A stretch of DNA of 64,000 bases from Leptasterias polaris (Eukaryota > Echinodermata > Asteroidea > Forcipulatida > Asteriidae). Positions within the stretch are counted from its first letter, which is position 1, and each line of letters opens with the position of its first letter. Below the pieces are notes generated by a model. It searched no databases and was not told where the DNA came from. It was given only the letters and a program-made list of their open reading frames with translations. Location of the stretch: positions 682,001 through 746,000 of the forward strand of contig JAZGTN010000165.1 of NCBI GenBank assembly GCA_037783415.1, read 5' to 3'. This document shows positions 43,983-56,404 of this stretch, one piece after another. The translations under genes and the position numbers were made by a program.

Positions 43983-45495
43983 AAACAAAGGTCACATCCC
44001 ACATGAGTGTATTAGATTAGACACATACATGGGTCCACACGGCTGAATAATTTGGGTTATTAAACATGCTATTCCTAAATAATTAGACTAATCTGAAGCC
44101 CTGGCCGGGTGGTTCAATAGCAACCGCTGGGTGCAAACCCGAGAAGACTTCAAAGGACGTCGATCGGTTAAAACAAACTGTTGGCATCTGCGCCCAGTAT
44201 CTGAAATCATATCAAGAAGTTGCTGTAATTTTTTTTTTTTTTTAATTTTTTAAAAGACCAACTGTTTAAAACAAAACAAAGTAGATAGATATCCAACGGA
44301 AACATGTGGACCGCATCCTTGGCATCACCTGAAGGCGGTAATTCAAAGCGATTTATCCGGGAGGTGTGGTCGACTAAGACACGGAGGCAGTTTCTACCTG
44401 TATTCATCATCGGGTAAACCCACCCCAGGTGAGAAACCCCATACCCCTGACAAACACACCTATCTGTACACCGCGGTATACTCTTGATGTTACCGGGGCG
44501 CTTGAGTCTGGACAGGCCGGGTCAAGTTCTCCCTCCCACGCCGTGGATGCTGGATGCAAGTCGGTGAGCTTGGGGAGCGGCCACGGAGCAGAAAATTACT
44601 CCTGATCGTTTTTTCCGAGAAGGGGAATTAAAGGAGATACTGCTGTTCTTTGTCTAGCATGCTGGATTCATTGGCTGTGACCTCTCGTTTACCAAGAGGT
44701 CAACGACTTTGACGAGAAAGCCTGCTAAATGAAACATGACTGTTAAATTGACTAGCACTGTTTGATCGAAGAACTCGCGGTGACATTAAGCTGTTTATAA
44801 TTTTATTTGAACGAACAAACAACAACAATCAATCGAAAAAAACAAAACAAAAACAAACAAAAAACAAAAAAATAAACATTACGTTTCGGTTTTTAAACTG
44901 GAACTTCACCAGAAAAGTGAGAAACGAAAGCTAAAGTTGACGTCATGAATAAAAAGCAGAAGTTCGCACAAATAAAAATAAATTTAAAACAAAAAACGGA
45001 GAAAAAGATAGCGGCATTCCGTAGATGTTGCTCTCAAAATAACAAATATTCACGGTTTGCTTAAAATGATTTAGTATTAATGTAGTAGTCAGTATTTAAA
45101 CGATAAAACTAGTCTGCTGGTAAACTAGTCCGTCCCAAACTAGTCTTTCCAGTAAACTAACTACAGTCTGTTTGTAAACTAGTCTGCTAGTAGTAGTCTG
45201 CTATAATTAATTGATATTAAACCAGTCTATCCAGTAAACTAATTCTATTCCAATAAACTAGTTTGTAACTGTCTTCTAGTAAGGCAAAGTCTGCCAGTAA
45301 ACCTGTTTTTTACTGTGTCTTTTTAGTGTTTTGTCTTCTTGAGTGCATGTTGAATGTATTTTTTTTATAGAGGACCACAATGGAAATAAGCTTTTTAGCT
45401 TTTTTGTGTTAACCTCGACAATATTCCTCAGATTCAAATGTCTTTTCCCTTCTTGTAATTAATTTCCTTGTTTTTGTCCACTTGTTGTATTTTAA
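43983..45495. other. Mostly featureless; degenerate short-period repeat
   Basis: No gene seen. From 45105 to 45310 imperfect repeats of AAACTAGTCTG / CCAGTAAACTA recur about ten times with a period of roughly 15-30 bp. Confidence 0.5.
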
Positions 45496-45860
45496 AGGCA
45501 CTGGACACTATTGGTAATTACTCAAAATAATTGTTAGCATAAAAACTTACTTGGTAACGAGCAATGGAGAGCTGTTGATAGTATAAAACATTGTGAGAAA
45601 CGACTCCCTCTGAAGTAACGTAGTTTTTGAGAAAAGGGTAATTTCTCACTCAAATAATAAAATACTTCTGCGAAGCCTTTTATTGGCATCTGAAAGCACA
45701 CAAATTTGTGCAACAAGGGTGTTTTTTCTTTCATTATTTTCTTGCAACTTCGATGACCAATTGAGCCCAAATTTTCACAGGCTTGTTATTTTATGCATAT
45801 GTTGGGATACACCAAGTGAGAATACCGGTCTTTGACAATTACCAAAGGTGTCCAGGGCCT
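45496..45860. mobile_element. TTAA MITE, family 1
   Basis: Ends AGGCACTGGACACTATTGG and AAAGGTGTCCAGGGCCT, exact TTAA on both sides (45492-45495, 45861-45864). The cleanest copy in the window. Confidence 0.92.
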
Positions 45861-45864
45861 TTAA

Positions 45865-47500
45865 AGAATTCTGTGGAAATTGTCTAATTTAACAAAAAAC
45901 GAACTAGTCTGCATAGCATTTTACAGGGTACAAGTTTAGTCTTCGAAATTGCCTCATACTCTAAATTTTTTTTTTTTGGGGGGCAACAAGTGTTTTATGA
46001 ATTACTTATTAAATTTTCGAGCATAATTCACCTTGAAAGTAAACGCCCCTTGACTAATATCTTAACCCAATGGTTGGATTGTTATTTTACTAGGCTACTT
46101 ATCACTACAATAATAGGGTTCTCATTATATAGCGCAGTATATTACCAACAGTTTCCTTATGTTTGAGAAACATAATCAATAAAAAGTACAATTAAACAAA
46201 TGTGATTTGGTCAGAAGTCGGAATTGGTCAGTACTTTCAGCCAGTTTAAAATGTGCATGGTAAACAAACCAATTAAAAAACATCAAAATGATTACTTGTT
46301 AGATTTCCAAAGACAAACCAAGGGTGGTGGGGGGGGGGGGGGGGGGGGGCGGCGGGCGGGGTCACCATCAAACGGCCAAACCATGCCCCCCGGGTCCCAC
46401 GTCACTGCACACAATAAACGTTATGTGGACATTTTCTGCCAACAGGAAATATTTCTTCTTAACACAGGCTCGGGTCACCTATAACATCCATACAAAATCT
46501 TTTTGCGAGGAGCCTTTACGGTGACCCAGAGCAACCGTTTACACCCGTCGAAAGCGCGGTAGCTACGCTTCCATGCAGCGCGCTAATGTTTTGATATGGC
46601 TCGGTAGCGTTTATGCATTTAACTTCACAGCGCCGTGCTAATAGGGAGGGAGCCCCAATGCTGGTAAAAAGAGTTTACGCCTAAGCAATTACGCCGCTCC
46701 TAGTTTGTATGTTCCCCAGGTCTCGGCACTGGGACCGTAATAACCACGGCTCTGGCTCCAAGTGTATTGTTTACAAGTCTGTCTTGCTAATATGATTCGT
46801 GAGTGTACTTAAATCGCCATTTATAATGTGTATATATTTATGATCGGTTTTATCTCTTGGAACAGCCGTCGTGTTGGATAGTTAGGGGGCATTGTCCATC
46901 ACAAAGAGAAGCTGATTGTCTCCGTATACAATGGCAAACAACAATAGAAATTAAAGGAGTTTTTGAAAAACAGACACTCTTAACTCATCAATAAGTGAGA
47001 CACGAACAAAACAATTGTTCATTAAAAAACCCTCCCTGCACGAAACTTTGCTGTATTCTTCCAGTGGAAGAATAAAGTTGAACTACATTGGCATAAACTT
47101 TAATTGAGCTCAGTTTAGGGGGGGGGGGAACCCTTTTCACACTGTATCTCTTATCCCCGTGGAAAACAGCCCCGGGGAGCCCGCTGAAGAGCAACTCTAT
47201 GGTCAATGTTTTAAGAAAATATTGAACAAGACGGTCTCTTTATCACCGGACTCAGGAAAGTACCGAGTACACAGTGCTTTACAAACAAACACATCTCTTT
47301 ATGGTTAAAGCCAACAAATATTTCTTACTCCCTGTTGCAAATTTAACATCTATTTTTAAACGGTATAATTTCGGAAAAATATGATTTTATATGATTTGTT
47401 TATTCAAATCATTCATAACTGATCATTGCCAATCACGTATCATACTTATAGATCTAGTTTGGGAAGTAACGACTGTTGCATGGCATACATTTGATTCCAT
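45865..47500. other. No gene seen; G-run and SINE-tail scrap
   Basis: Contains a 21-G run at 46329-46349 and CAGGAAAGTACCGAGTACAC at about 47261, matching the tail of the SINE at 16529. 46540-46740 is comparatively GC-rich but has no exon signature. Confidence 0.5.
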
Positions 47501-48706
47501 GATCGTTGACGAATAATGGTCGATTACGACTCAGTAATTCTTTCAACAGTTAAAAGCGTGGCGCGTTCATTCTTTTGTTGCCGACAACGGTTACAATGGC
47601 CGAATGTGGCGACCGAAAATGACACTTTATCAAGACGACAACAATCGGATAATTTTGTGCCATTCCCCAGCTCGTTGTATTTGAAATATAATCCTGCATG
47701 TTTTTGCCGTGAGAATGCGCTGCATTAGATCGGTATGCATCTGGGATGCCTCTACCGACCGCCGGGCGATCGGTGCGTTCACGCACTGGACTGATATGCT
47801 ATGATGTGGAGCGGTGCTTGTGAATCGGCAAACTGCTTTCGTCCCCGACAAGCAATCACCCCCTCGCTGTTAATGGCATCACCGCGATAAATATGCAACA
47901 AGTCTACGGCGGCTCACGGGAATTTCGGGGTTTCCCTCTGATCTTGCCGCAGTTTACATTACGGCCCGTGGTGCGTCCACTGATACACCCACCCGCGGAC
48001 AAAAGCCGCGAAATGACGGCCCAATGCCAACGGGTCCCAGTCACTGTCGCCCCGGTCCCCTTTGATCTGATTGTGTTGCTTCTATTCACACGTGACTACG
48101 CAACTCCGCTTACAAATCTCTCTCCACACTTATGACAGTTCACAGAAATACATAATATTTTTTTTCTAGCTGAGGAAGTTAACTAGTTTGAGTGAGAGAT
48201 AGATTGAGATCGGAATGATGTGCGCGCACTCCTCCACTTTTGACCAGTAATATTTCAACACGCAACCGAAGAAGGGGCAACACCAGTGTGAATCGCCTCT
48301 GCGCACCGATTCATTCCCGGCGTGTTTGAAATAACCAGTAGTCCGCTCTCCAATAACAATAATTTACTGCACAAAAACAACTGGTGTGGATCACAAATCA
48401 TCTTCATCTACCTCAAAAATATTTCCTTAGTTTCCCAAAGTGGATGCGGCTGGTCGCATTTTGATTGTCTTGTATAGGCAATTGAATCCCGTAGTGAATT
48501 CTGTTAACTGCCTTCCGTCACCTCAACGATCTGAAGGTTTCAAACTTGGAACTTTGTTTTTCCTCCCGCCACCGACCGCATACACAAACGGTTTCCACAC
48601 GACGAATTACTGGGTTCGACAAACTCGCGGGCTTCACTTCAGTCAAAGTTTCAAGCAAGTTGAGAGAGGCCAGAGCGTTGTTTACACCGGCTACACACAT
48701 TCAGCG
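47501..48706 (+). promoter_or_regulatory. NOTUM: Putative NOTUM promoter and 5' non-coding exon
   Basis: A GC-richer, CpG-containing block ends in CACACATTCAGCG followed by a consensus donor GTAAGTATT at 48707. No long frame has a domain. The next convincing plus-strand acceptor in a coding context is that of the NOTUM exon at 60829, so this may be its leader exon with a 12-kb intron. CCCCTTTGATCTG at 48056-48068 contains a full TCF/LEF core. Inference only; another gene or a non-coding RNA is possible. Confidence 0.35.
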
Positions 48707-50189
48707 GTAAGTATTTGCATGTACGTTTGGTGAACCAACACTTGAGATCGATCACAGATTATCTACAACAATGGTTTTGATTTCAAGGGCTCATTAGCGG
48801 GGGTAAATGTGTGGACAAATATTGCCGTGATGGATGCCGGCAAACACGAACTATGTTCTTTGTTTAGACATTGAACACTTAGCGTGGGACAGGGAGCCAC
48901 TAAATGACAGCGATATCGCGTTCAATGTGTAAGATTGTTCTCTTAATCGCAGCTGTTGTTGGACCTAACATCAAAAATTATTTTATTATTGCTGGACCTT
49001 ATTATAGAAAAAATAATTCCAAAACAAAAACACACACGTAAATTTTCTGTACCTGCAAACACTGAATTTAAAATGATGTGCAACCATTGTTTTATCAGTC
49101 TCACGGGCCATTGGGACGCGTATTACTATTAATACTGTCAAAATATTATGATTGTAAACTATAAAGATAATTTTGTACGTAGAAATTTCTGATCACAGGT
49201 TTGAGCATAACATTATTTTAAGTAATGTATAGCGACACGTGGAGACAAAATTATAAATACGGTTAAAAAGGTGATTTGGGGGTTGAACAAACCAGATTTA
49301 AAATATTTTGTTTATTACCATGTGCGGTTGAAAATAATTCGAACTGGGGTCCAAGAATGTGATAAAACTGTTGTTTGCAATACTTTTCGAGAGAAAAAAT
49401 ACTGTCACTCAAAGCCAGACAAGCTGTCACCCGATTGTTTGACCCAATATCCGCATTGGGGGACTGGGTCCAATTAGGGTACACGTCGTATATACCCTGA
49501 TGCAGTCATTAGTGACAACACATCGATCTGTGCTCTCGTACATTAAAGTGTCAAGTATGGTAAAGCACCTCCATGGGTAAAGCATGGAGGAAGGAAACAG
49601 TGTCCATCAGTATCTCCATTGGGGAAGATAGTTCAAATCGGGGTATACATATATCCCGATTGCAATACTGCATGTGCCAACGAACCTTTCGAAGCTGCGG
49701 AGTTGCCTCGTGTTTGACCCATGTAAAGTGTTCGAACAATTCAAAGGATTTGAAATATTGACTTCGGGCCAATGGTAACACCCTTGGCTCTTACTTAACT
49801 GCTTTGCAAGCGTGTTTCTCGTCACTGCACATTGGGGTTAATGGCTGTCGTCTTGTTGTTTTAAAATACAATGCTAACGAGAGGAGGAGGGTTTAATGAA
49901 TAACTGAGTTTCTATTACACTGGAAACAATGTGACTTCTTAGAAAAACACACCCAGAGAACGAACAATCACTCTTGACTGTCAACGAGTTCATCCACACA
50001 GAAAACGAAGTTAAACAAAATGCCCTTGGTGTACCAATGAAGATCTTAATGTTCTCAAAGGTATCGTTGCCCTTGTCTTGGACTTGATGCCCCTTTAGAA
50101 GAATGTTATGGGTAACAGTGACAGTATTGAACATTATAGGCCGGTTATACTTGTCAAATACCATACTCACTTGATTTATCTCAGCATAA
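48707..50189. other. No gene seen
   Basis: About 1.5 kb without a supported feature; several short frames on both strands lack domains. The last part (from 50150) starts a 70-bp tandem duplication that runs into the MITE at 50190. Confidence 0.5.
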
Positions 50190-50567
50190 ATGCTCAAAAT
50201 TAACAAACCTGTGAAAATTTGTCAAATACCATACTCACTTGATTTGACCCAGCATATGCTCAAAAGTAACAAACCTGTGAAAATTTGGGCTCAGTTGGTC
50301 ATCAACGTTACAAGAAAATTCTGAAAGAAAAAACCCCATGCTGCATGGTGTGTTTTCCGATGCCTGAGAAAGGCTTCATGCCTGAAGCCTTACTCAGATT
50401 CAAATTTGTTGGTGAAAATTACCTCTTTCTCAAAAAATACATTACTTTAAAGGGTGTCGTTTCTCACAATGTTTTATAATATCAACAGCTCTCCATCAGT
50501 GCTCTTTATCAAGGAAGTTATTATGGTCATAAATGTTTGTAGTAATTACCAAATGAATGTATGCATA
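50190..50567. mobile_element. Diverged TTAA-type MITE remnant
   Basis: Contains the family 1 interior (GGCTTCATGCCTGAAGCC hairpin, CACAATGTTTTATAATATC, AGTAATTACCAAATGAATG). Its left end is duplicated: AACAAACCTGTGAAAATTTG occurs at about 50202 and 50270. Confidence 0.6.
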
Positions 50568-50573
50568 TAATAG

Positions 50574-50923
50574 GGTGTCATGGCCGAGTGGTTAAGAGCA
50601 TCGGATTCAAGTTCTGGTGAGTTAGTCATCGGGGTGTGGGTTCGAGTCCCGGTCATGACGCTTGTCTCCTTGAGCAAGACACTTTGCTATAATTGCTTCT
50701 CTTCACCCAGGGGGTATAAATGGGTACCTGCAAGGGTAGAGGTTGATATTGTGTTCGAAAAAGCCTTCGGAGCGCCACGGCAGCTTGGGGCTGTATACTC
50801 CCCGGGGAGCATACTCCCCGGGGAGCTGAGAAAGATTAAAGGAATGTTATTGGCCCAATGACTAGGAAAGCGCATTGATACGTTATTGTAAAATGCGCTA
50901 TATAAGAACTAGTTATTATTTAT
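50574..50923 (+). mobile_element. tRNA-Leu-like SINE
   Basis: The head 50577-50660 has a type II tRNA shape with a long variable arm: GTCATGGCCGAGTGGTTAAG (box A), an anticodon loop with CAA, box B GGTTCGAGTCC and a closing CATGAC. The body has GAGCAAGACACTTTGC and a duplicated CTCCCCGGGGAG palindrome, ending ATGCGCTATATAAGAACTAG. The head lacks two bases of a functional tRNA-Leu and is part of a longer unit, so it is not a tRNA gene. Confidence 0.75.
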
Positions 50924-51362
50924 ATAATACGGCTTTCTGAAATGATTTCCTTTACGTATATTATTTTTAAGAATTAACGTCAAATCGTTAAGAAAATATA
51001 AAAAAAAGTTCGGAGTAACCATAAGTTCGGAGTAACCATATCTTTGCCCACTGAAAGCGTTATTTTGGTTGGAATTAATTTTATCAATACCAAAGTTATG
51101 CGGGTTTTGAGGCATTGCATCAATATTCGGTTTGCGGAAACACCATGTGTATATATATTTACTTTACTGTGTAGACTTTGTTATTTGAGAACTTGACTTG
51201 ACTGCCGCGAAGTAGATGTTGGAATTCAGGAGACTACTACTAAGTTCTTAAAAAGAAATGCGCTGCTTTTTAACTACTATCTTGGTTGAAGGTAGGAAAT
51301 CGGCCACGACTTCTGAATCGCTTAGTGGATGGAGGGGAATTCCAAAATCTACTCCGCGGCAG

Positions 51363-51718
51363 TATAGATAGTTCCCAGTAGACGCCATCTTTACGGGCAA
51401 ATCGCATTTTGGCTTGCAGGCGCGTCAAGCGCTCAAATTATTAACGCAGCCGCGTCAATCATTAACCAATCAGGCAATGAGTTTGGTGAAATGTGCGCGT
51501 GCAGTATGACGTAAGTCGGCCATCTTTACGGGCAATTTGGAACACACAGTCATGCGTTACGCGTGAGAACGGCGTGCAGCACGCGCACATTTCACCAAAC
51601 TCATTGCATGATTGGTTAGTGAATGACGCGGCTGCGTTAATAATTTGAGCGCTTGATGCGCCTGCAAGCCAAAATGCGATTTGCCCGTAAAGATGGCGTC
51701 TACTGGGAACTATCTATA
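51363..51718. mobile_element. 356-bp hairpin element
   Basis: Arms 51363-51502 and 51579-51718 (140 bp each) are near-perfect inverted repeats starting TATAGATAGTTCCCAGTAG. The spacer (76 bp) repeats CCATCTTTACGGGCAA from the arms. TA bases at the ends would fit a TA duplication, but that is not decisive. Confidence 0.85.
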
Positions 51719-51951
51719 GAATAATACAGCACAAGTTCTCGAAGTACAAAATCTACATTGCAAAGTAGATATTATGTACACACGGTGTTACCGCCAACCA
51801 GGTCTGCATTTGTACTAACGTTGAATGTAAATTGCTTTTCATCAGTGAGATGATTTATTATTTTTGATTGATTTATTTTAAATCGTGAGGAAATAGAATT
51901 AGCTGTTGCAAACTGCTTACCAACCAAAATGACCTATGGTATAAATGCAAA

Positions 51952-52231
51952 AATGCAAAAGTACATACATACGATTGGGGTCCCAGAGACATTTACTGGG
52001 GTTGTTGGAGAAGTCGGTTATTGACAGTCACTTATAAAATGCAAAAACACATACATACGATTGGGGTCCAGAGACATTTACTGGGGTTGTTGGAGAAGTC
52101 GGTTATTGACAGTCACTTATAAAATGCAAAAACACATACATACGATTGGGGTCCCAGAGACATTTACTGGGGTTGTTGGAGAAGTCGGTTATTCTGGTCC
52201 TTGCTCTATGGTTATTGACAGTCACTTATAA
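51952..52231 (+). repeat. Three tandem units of about 85 bp
   Basis: Units begin at about 51952, 52036 and 52121 with AAAATGCAAAA and carry CATACATACGATTGGGGTCC. The third has an 18-bp insertion. The array ends at a 28-G run. Confidence 0.9.
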
Positions 52232-52232
52232 C

Positions 52233-52260
52233 GGGGGGGGGGGGGGGGGGGGGGGGGGGG
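52233..52260 (+). repeat. Poly-G run, 28 bases
   Basis: The longest of five G/C homopolymers in the window (others 19173, 31807, 46329, 53318). Confidence 0.9.
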
Positions 52261-53845
52261 CAATGTTTGCCTACCAATACGCACTACGCAAGCTGTTGTT
52301 TTCGCCCCCTCTCAGGACACATTGTTCACACCTCCACTGGATCATCCGATGCGTCGTTGAAAACCCTTGCTAGGACCATGGAGGTAGGAAGATTTCTTCT
52401 GATATAAGAGTTTTTAGCAGAGAAATCGAGGCTCTCCACCTCAGAAGCGGGCACAAGCAAAATCTTATAATACATGCCAATGCTGCCTCAAAAAATTATT
52501 TCACTTTAAATTGCGGCAACATTTGACTCAGGATATTGCCGATTGTTACGTCCACGTTCACCATTAATATACAATTCATAGTTAATCTTTGTGTAGCAAT
52601 AAACTAATATTTGGCGGCGTTTTTATGACGGTAGTTCTTTCCAGATAAAAATTTAAAAAGAATTGCAGTAATTTATATACTTAAGTTCATATCAATCACA
52701 GTAATGGGCTTTGGGGAAAATGACAACCACGGATAAAGGGTGGGGGACCGCTGGCGACTTGCCTAAGGGAGCCCCGCAAGCCATACAAAGGAGGCACTTC
52801 CCGTTTCTGCGCTTCAGCCGGGCTTTCACGTTTCTCTTTTTAGTTGTTTTCTCTGTCATCGAGACGGACAAACCGACACGCACACATACGTAACAAAGGG
52901 CATATTTACAAGCTCTTTTTCTTATGGATCAATGTAGCTGTTTTCACGGCTGAAAGATCAAAAGGGTTGCCGCCATTGTGTCGGCAGATCAAAGGGAGTA
53001 CGGCTCGTGTGCTCGAAACAGAGTCGACAGTCGAGTCAATGCCAACCGTGCGTGTGCACGCATAGCGTGGCGCCATTTGAGTACACAAGTGGAGGGTTAG
53101 GCGCACACCGTTTGTTTTGGTCTACAAAATATATATAAATATTGTAAAACAAAGGAATGCTGTTTCATTGGGGATAGTGAACTGATTCTAGTTTGTTTTT
53201 ATAATATCAACCAGCAATAAAGCACTTAAACATAGATTTTTCCTTGAACCCCAAGGAGCTCTTTGAGCATTAAAAATAAACCCGTCAGCAGGTGGGGTTG
53301 GGGTTGGGGTTGGGGTTGGGGGGGGGGGGGGGGGAGGGATGCACTTCTGTTGTATAACAAATTAAAATACCACTAGTATACAGTTCACTATTTCTAAGGT
53401 CTTTAAAACATTGCAATACTGCGTATAATATACGCTAAGTGTCTTCAAGGATGCTCCTTATTACCTGGTACACATCATCAATTACAAGTTGACGGAATAC
53501 TACTTCGTGAGGTTATTTAAATTATCAATCTTCCGGAAAAATATTTCCGTCAGAAATTAAAACCTTACAATCGATCACAAATTCTAATCGTTTATGCTTC
53601 AAATTGTACATGTTTACAGTCAACAGGCGGTAAAAGCAAGTATTTGAAGTCTGAAGAGAAAAATCCGCCTTCAACTACGGTGTATACTAATCTAATTAAT
53701 CTAAACTGATAAACCGAGTCTCTTCCAGGAAGGAATGTTGGTTCTGAGAAAAAAAACACCCAAAACAGGGGTTGAGCTCATGTTGAGCTGGACGTTTTGA
53801 ACAGTGTGCTATGCCAATCTTCGTATTGGATGACTACTTATCCAC
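52261..53845. other. No gene seen; G4T2-type repeat
   Basis: Nothing coding is supported. At 53292-53334, GGGGTT repeated four times runs into 17 Gs, a strong G-quadruplex candidate. Confidence 0.5.
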
Positions 53846-54204
53846 ACATTGCCTTGCCTTGCCGTGTTCATCCACACCTTGCCTTGTCCTGCCGTGTTCA
53901 TCCACACCTTGCCTTGCCTTGCCGTGTTCATCCACACCTTGCCTTGTCCTGCCGTGTTCATCCACACCTTGCCTTGTCCTGCCGTGTTCATCCACACCTT
54001 GCCTTGTCCTGCCGTGTTCATCCACACCTTGCCTTGTCCTGCCGTGTTCATCCACACCTTGCCTTGCCTTGCCGTGTTCATCCACACCTTGCCTTGTCCT
54101 GCCGTGTTCATCCACACCTTGCCTTGTCCTGCCGTGTTCATCCACACCTTGCCTTGTCCTGCCGTGTTCATCCACACCTTGCCTTGTCCTGCCGTGTTCA
54201 TCCA
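53846..54204 (+). repeat. 30-bp minisatellite
   Basis: Twelve units of CTTGCCTTGTCCTGCCGTG followed by TTCATCCACAC. Most carry GTCCTG and three carry GCCTTG. 30 is divisible by 3, giving spurious open frames of about 140-170 codons in five frames. Confidence 0.97.
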
Positions 54205-54370
54205 GTGTCGGATGTATTTTGTAGTCTTCTTCACGAGATCGCCGTTTTCTTCTGTCTTGTGCTTGTCTTATCGATGTTGTACCAGGTAGGACACCGTAAA
54301 TCATGAAATCGTCCATCTTCTAAGAAAACTGATGTCAAAGGGTATGAGGGTCCCAGAAAGTACATCCAAA

Positions 54371-54890
54371 CAATCTTATATCATGGAGGAAGATGTAACC
54401 TTTGCAGAACTGCCAAGATTTGCATCTTGCAATCAGGGAGGTTTTGTACAACCATCAGGGAGATATTTAGAATTACATTCAACATAATAGGGGAAAAGTT
54501 TTCATAGTAGGTGAGATTGTTAAATTTCTTCAATGGAGAGATTGGTTTATTTTCAGGCAACTTTCTGCAGAATCGGGGAGTATTGACAACTCTTCCTTTG
54601 TTAACAAAAATGGTGATCTTGTACATTCCATGACATTTTCTGGCAGGCAAGATACTACTGTGGTCATATGGGAAATTTAACACTCGATGTTATGATTTCC
54701 ACATAATTTTAAAAATAACAGCTGAACATGTTTTGAGATGTGCCCCCTTTCTTCATATCAAACGTTGATAAAAATCGTATCAATGCAATATCCATACAGT
54801 CTACGATTTTGTGTTTTCTTCCATTGAGCTGTGTACAAATCACACCTGCAGTTAGTCCAGGCTCTGTGGCTCTTTTGTAAACATGGTTTA
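54371..54890 (+). pseudogene. Decayed coding-like repeat, copy 2
   Basis: The frame 54509-54679 reads GEIVKFLQWRDWFIFRQLSA and ends GDLVHSMTFSGRQDTTVVIW then EI and stop; an upstream frame starts MEEDVTFAELPRF. It pairs with 42181-42790. Stops between the two parts show decay. Confidence 0.4.
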
Positions 54891-54891
54891 A

Positions 54892-55280
54892 AGGTGCTGT
54901 ATACGTTTGGTAATTGGAGCCTACTGATTGTGTTAATCCTATGGAAATGTAGGTATATACAATAAAACTAACCTGTGAAAATTTCACTTCAAAAGGTGGT
55001 CGCGTTTTTGAGATATCACCGAAAAACCGGAGCGAATATTTCCACGCAGGAAAAACATTCCCCATAGGAATACACAGTCTGAGAAGCGTTTCTGACAGAA
55101 ACGCTTCTCAGATTCAAATTTTGGGGAACAAAAAGTGATATTTTTTTCCCATAACCGTTGTACTTCGAAGTTAAAAGTTTCTCAAAATTCATTATACTAC
55201 CCAAAGCTGCTGTACTTCTTACCAAGTAAGTTTTTATTGCCATTAATTTTCAAAGTCATTACCAAACGTGTACTGTACCT
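54892..55280. mobile_element. TTAA MITE, family 2
   Basis: Ends AGGTGCTGTATACG and CGTGTACTGTACCT, with TTAA at 54888-54891 and 55281-55284. The internal hairpin GAAGCGTTTCTGACAGAAAC is intact. Reverse orientation relative to 9138. Confidence 0.9.
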
Positions 55281-55284
55281 TTAA

Positions 55285-56211
55285 AGCCGTATCCAAAGTA
55301 ATGGCTACAGCTACGGCTACGACTGTTGCTAAGGACGTCCTATACTTCAACGCATGATGACGCGGTGATCAAGCCGTAGCCGTTAGTAGTCGGACACAAC
55401 CTATATTCCTGTCAAGGCCGTGTCACTGCACTGATCATATAGCTTCATTAAACAGGACCACTCGAAATGATTGTTGGGGTTGAAAACAAAATCTATACTT
55501 AACGAAGTTGGCATACAGTTCTTGACCAATCAAAGGTGTTCAGGTGAAACATTTTAGTTCAAGCTAAGCTTCGCTGCGTCTGCAAGGCCGTTGTCTTCAC
55601 AAGCTTTCAAACCGGCAGAACACTATGGTTATCATCGAAGGCATTGACCCGGCCTGGGCATTTATTTTTACCGAGACCAAAGCAGCGAACAGCAGCATGA
55701 GAGCAAAGAAAGGATTGCGGAATCTTCTTGAAACTTTGTTTGGTTGCTCCCATCAATATAGGATTGCATTATTAGCGTGTTGTAAAAAGGTAAAAGGTAA
55801 ACGATTTGTATGGAATTTATGCGGTGAACCAGTGAAATATTGCGCATAAACACGTCTAAATACTAATATCATTATATAGCCAAGAAGTTTATAGTTCAAT
55901 CACCGACAGAAGTATCTTCACAATTATTCCAGTCCATCAGCGAACGGTGAATGGGGGTTCGCGTGTTACCCTGGTGGCCACGGGGCAGAGACGTGCTGGC
56001 CGCGGCACCAGAGAGAGAGAGAGAGAGAAAATATCTAAGGTGCGCCGGCCGTGCGAAACAAACAACAAGAAGCATACGTGTGGTCTGCGGGAGAAAAACA
56101 AAGTTGCTTTTCTCTTCGATTTCGAAAATAATTAAGGGATGTTTGTAACTTTTCGGATAGGTCATTCATTTGAAAGAAGACCGATGTGGGAATTACTTTG
56201 ACTTCTGCTTC
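55285..56211. other. No supported gene
   Basis: The frame 55625-55846 (starts MVIIEGIDPAWAFIFTETKA, 74 codons) has no recognised domain. A (GA)n stretch is at 56010-56028. Confidence 0.45.
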
Positions 56212-56404
56212 AGCAGAGGTCGCCCTAAGCTGCGCTGGATAGACAATGTGACAAAGTCGAGTGGTAGAAGTGTAGGAGAGCTGAGAATAGCAGCGATTGA
56301 AAGAGAACAGGTGATGGCGACGACTCCAGGAGTGCGCACCAATTACAATTTGAGGATGAGGCGGCCACGGACGCAAGTCTTTGCCGAATGATGATGATGA
56401 TGCC
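56212..56404 (+). pseudogene. Non-LTR reverse transcriptase tail with (ATG)n end
   Basis: The plus frame reads RGRPKLRWIDNVTKSSGRSV then GELRIAAIEREQ, the C-terminal motif of many LINE reverse transcriptases (RGRPxxRWxDNI...R...A.DR..W). The conserved Trp after the last helix is lost. The tail (ATGATGATGATG) suits RTE-type elements. 5'-truncated and dead. Confidence 0.65.

Noticed and set aside
50577..50660. Functional tRNA-Leu gene
   Set aside because: Two bases before the D arm are missing and the sequence continues into a SINE shared with 3216.
53797..54316. Five overlapping frames of 137-169 codons
   Set aside because: Produced by twelve copies of a 30-bp unit.
55625..55849. 74-codon frame starting MVIIEGIDPAW
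   Set aside because: No domain, no splice support and no homologue that I recognise; left as unsupported.
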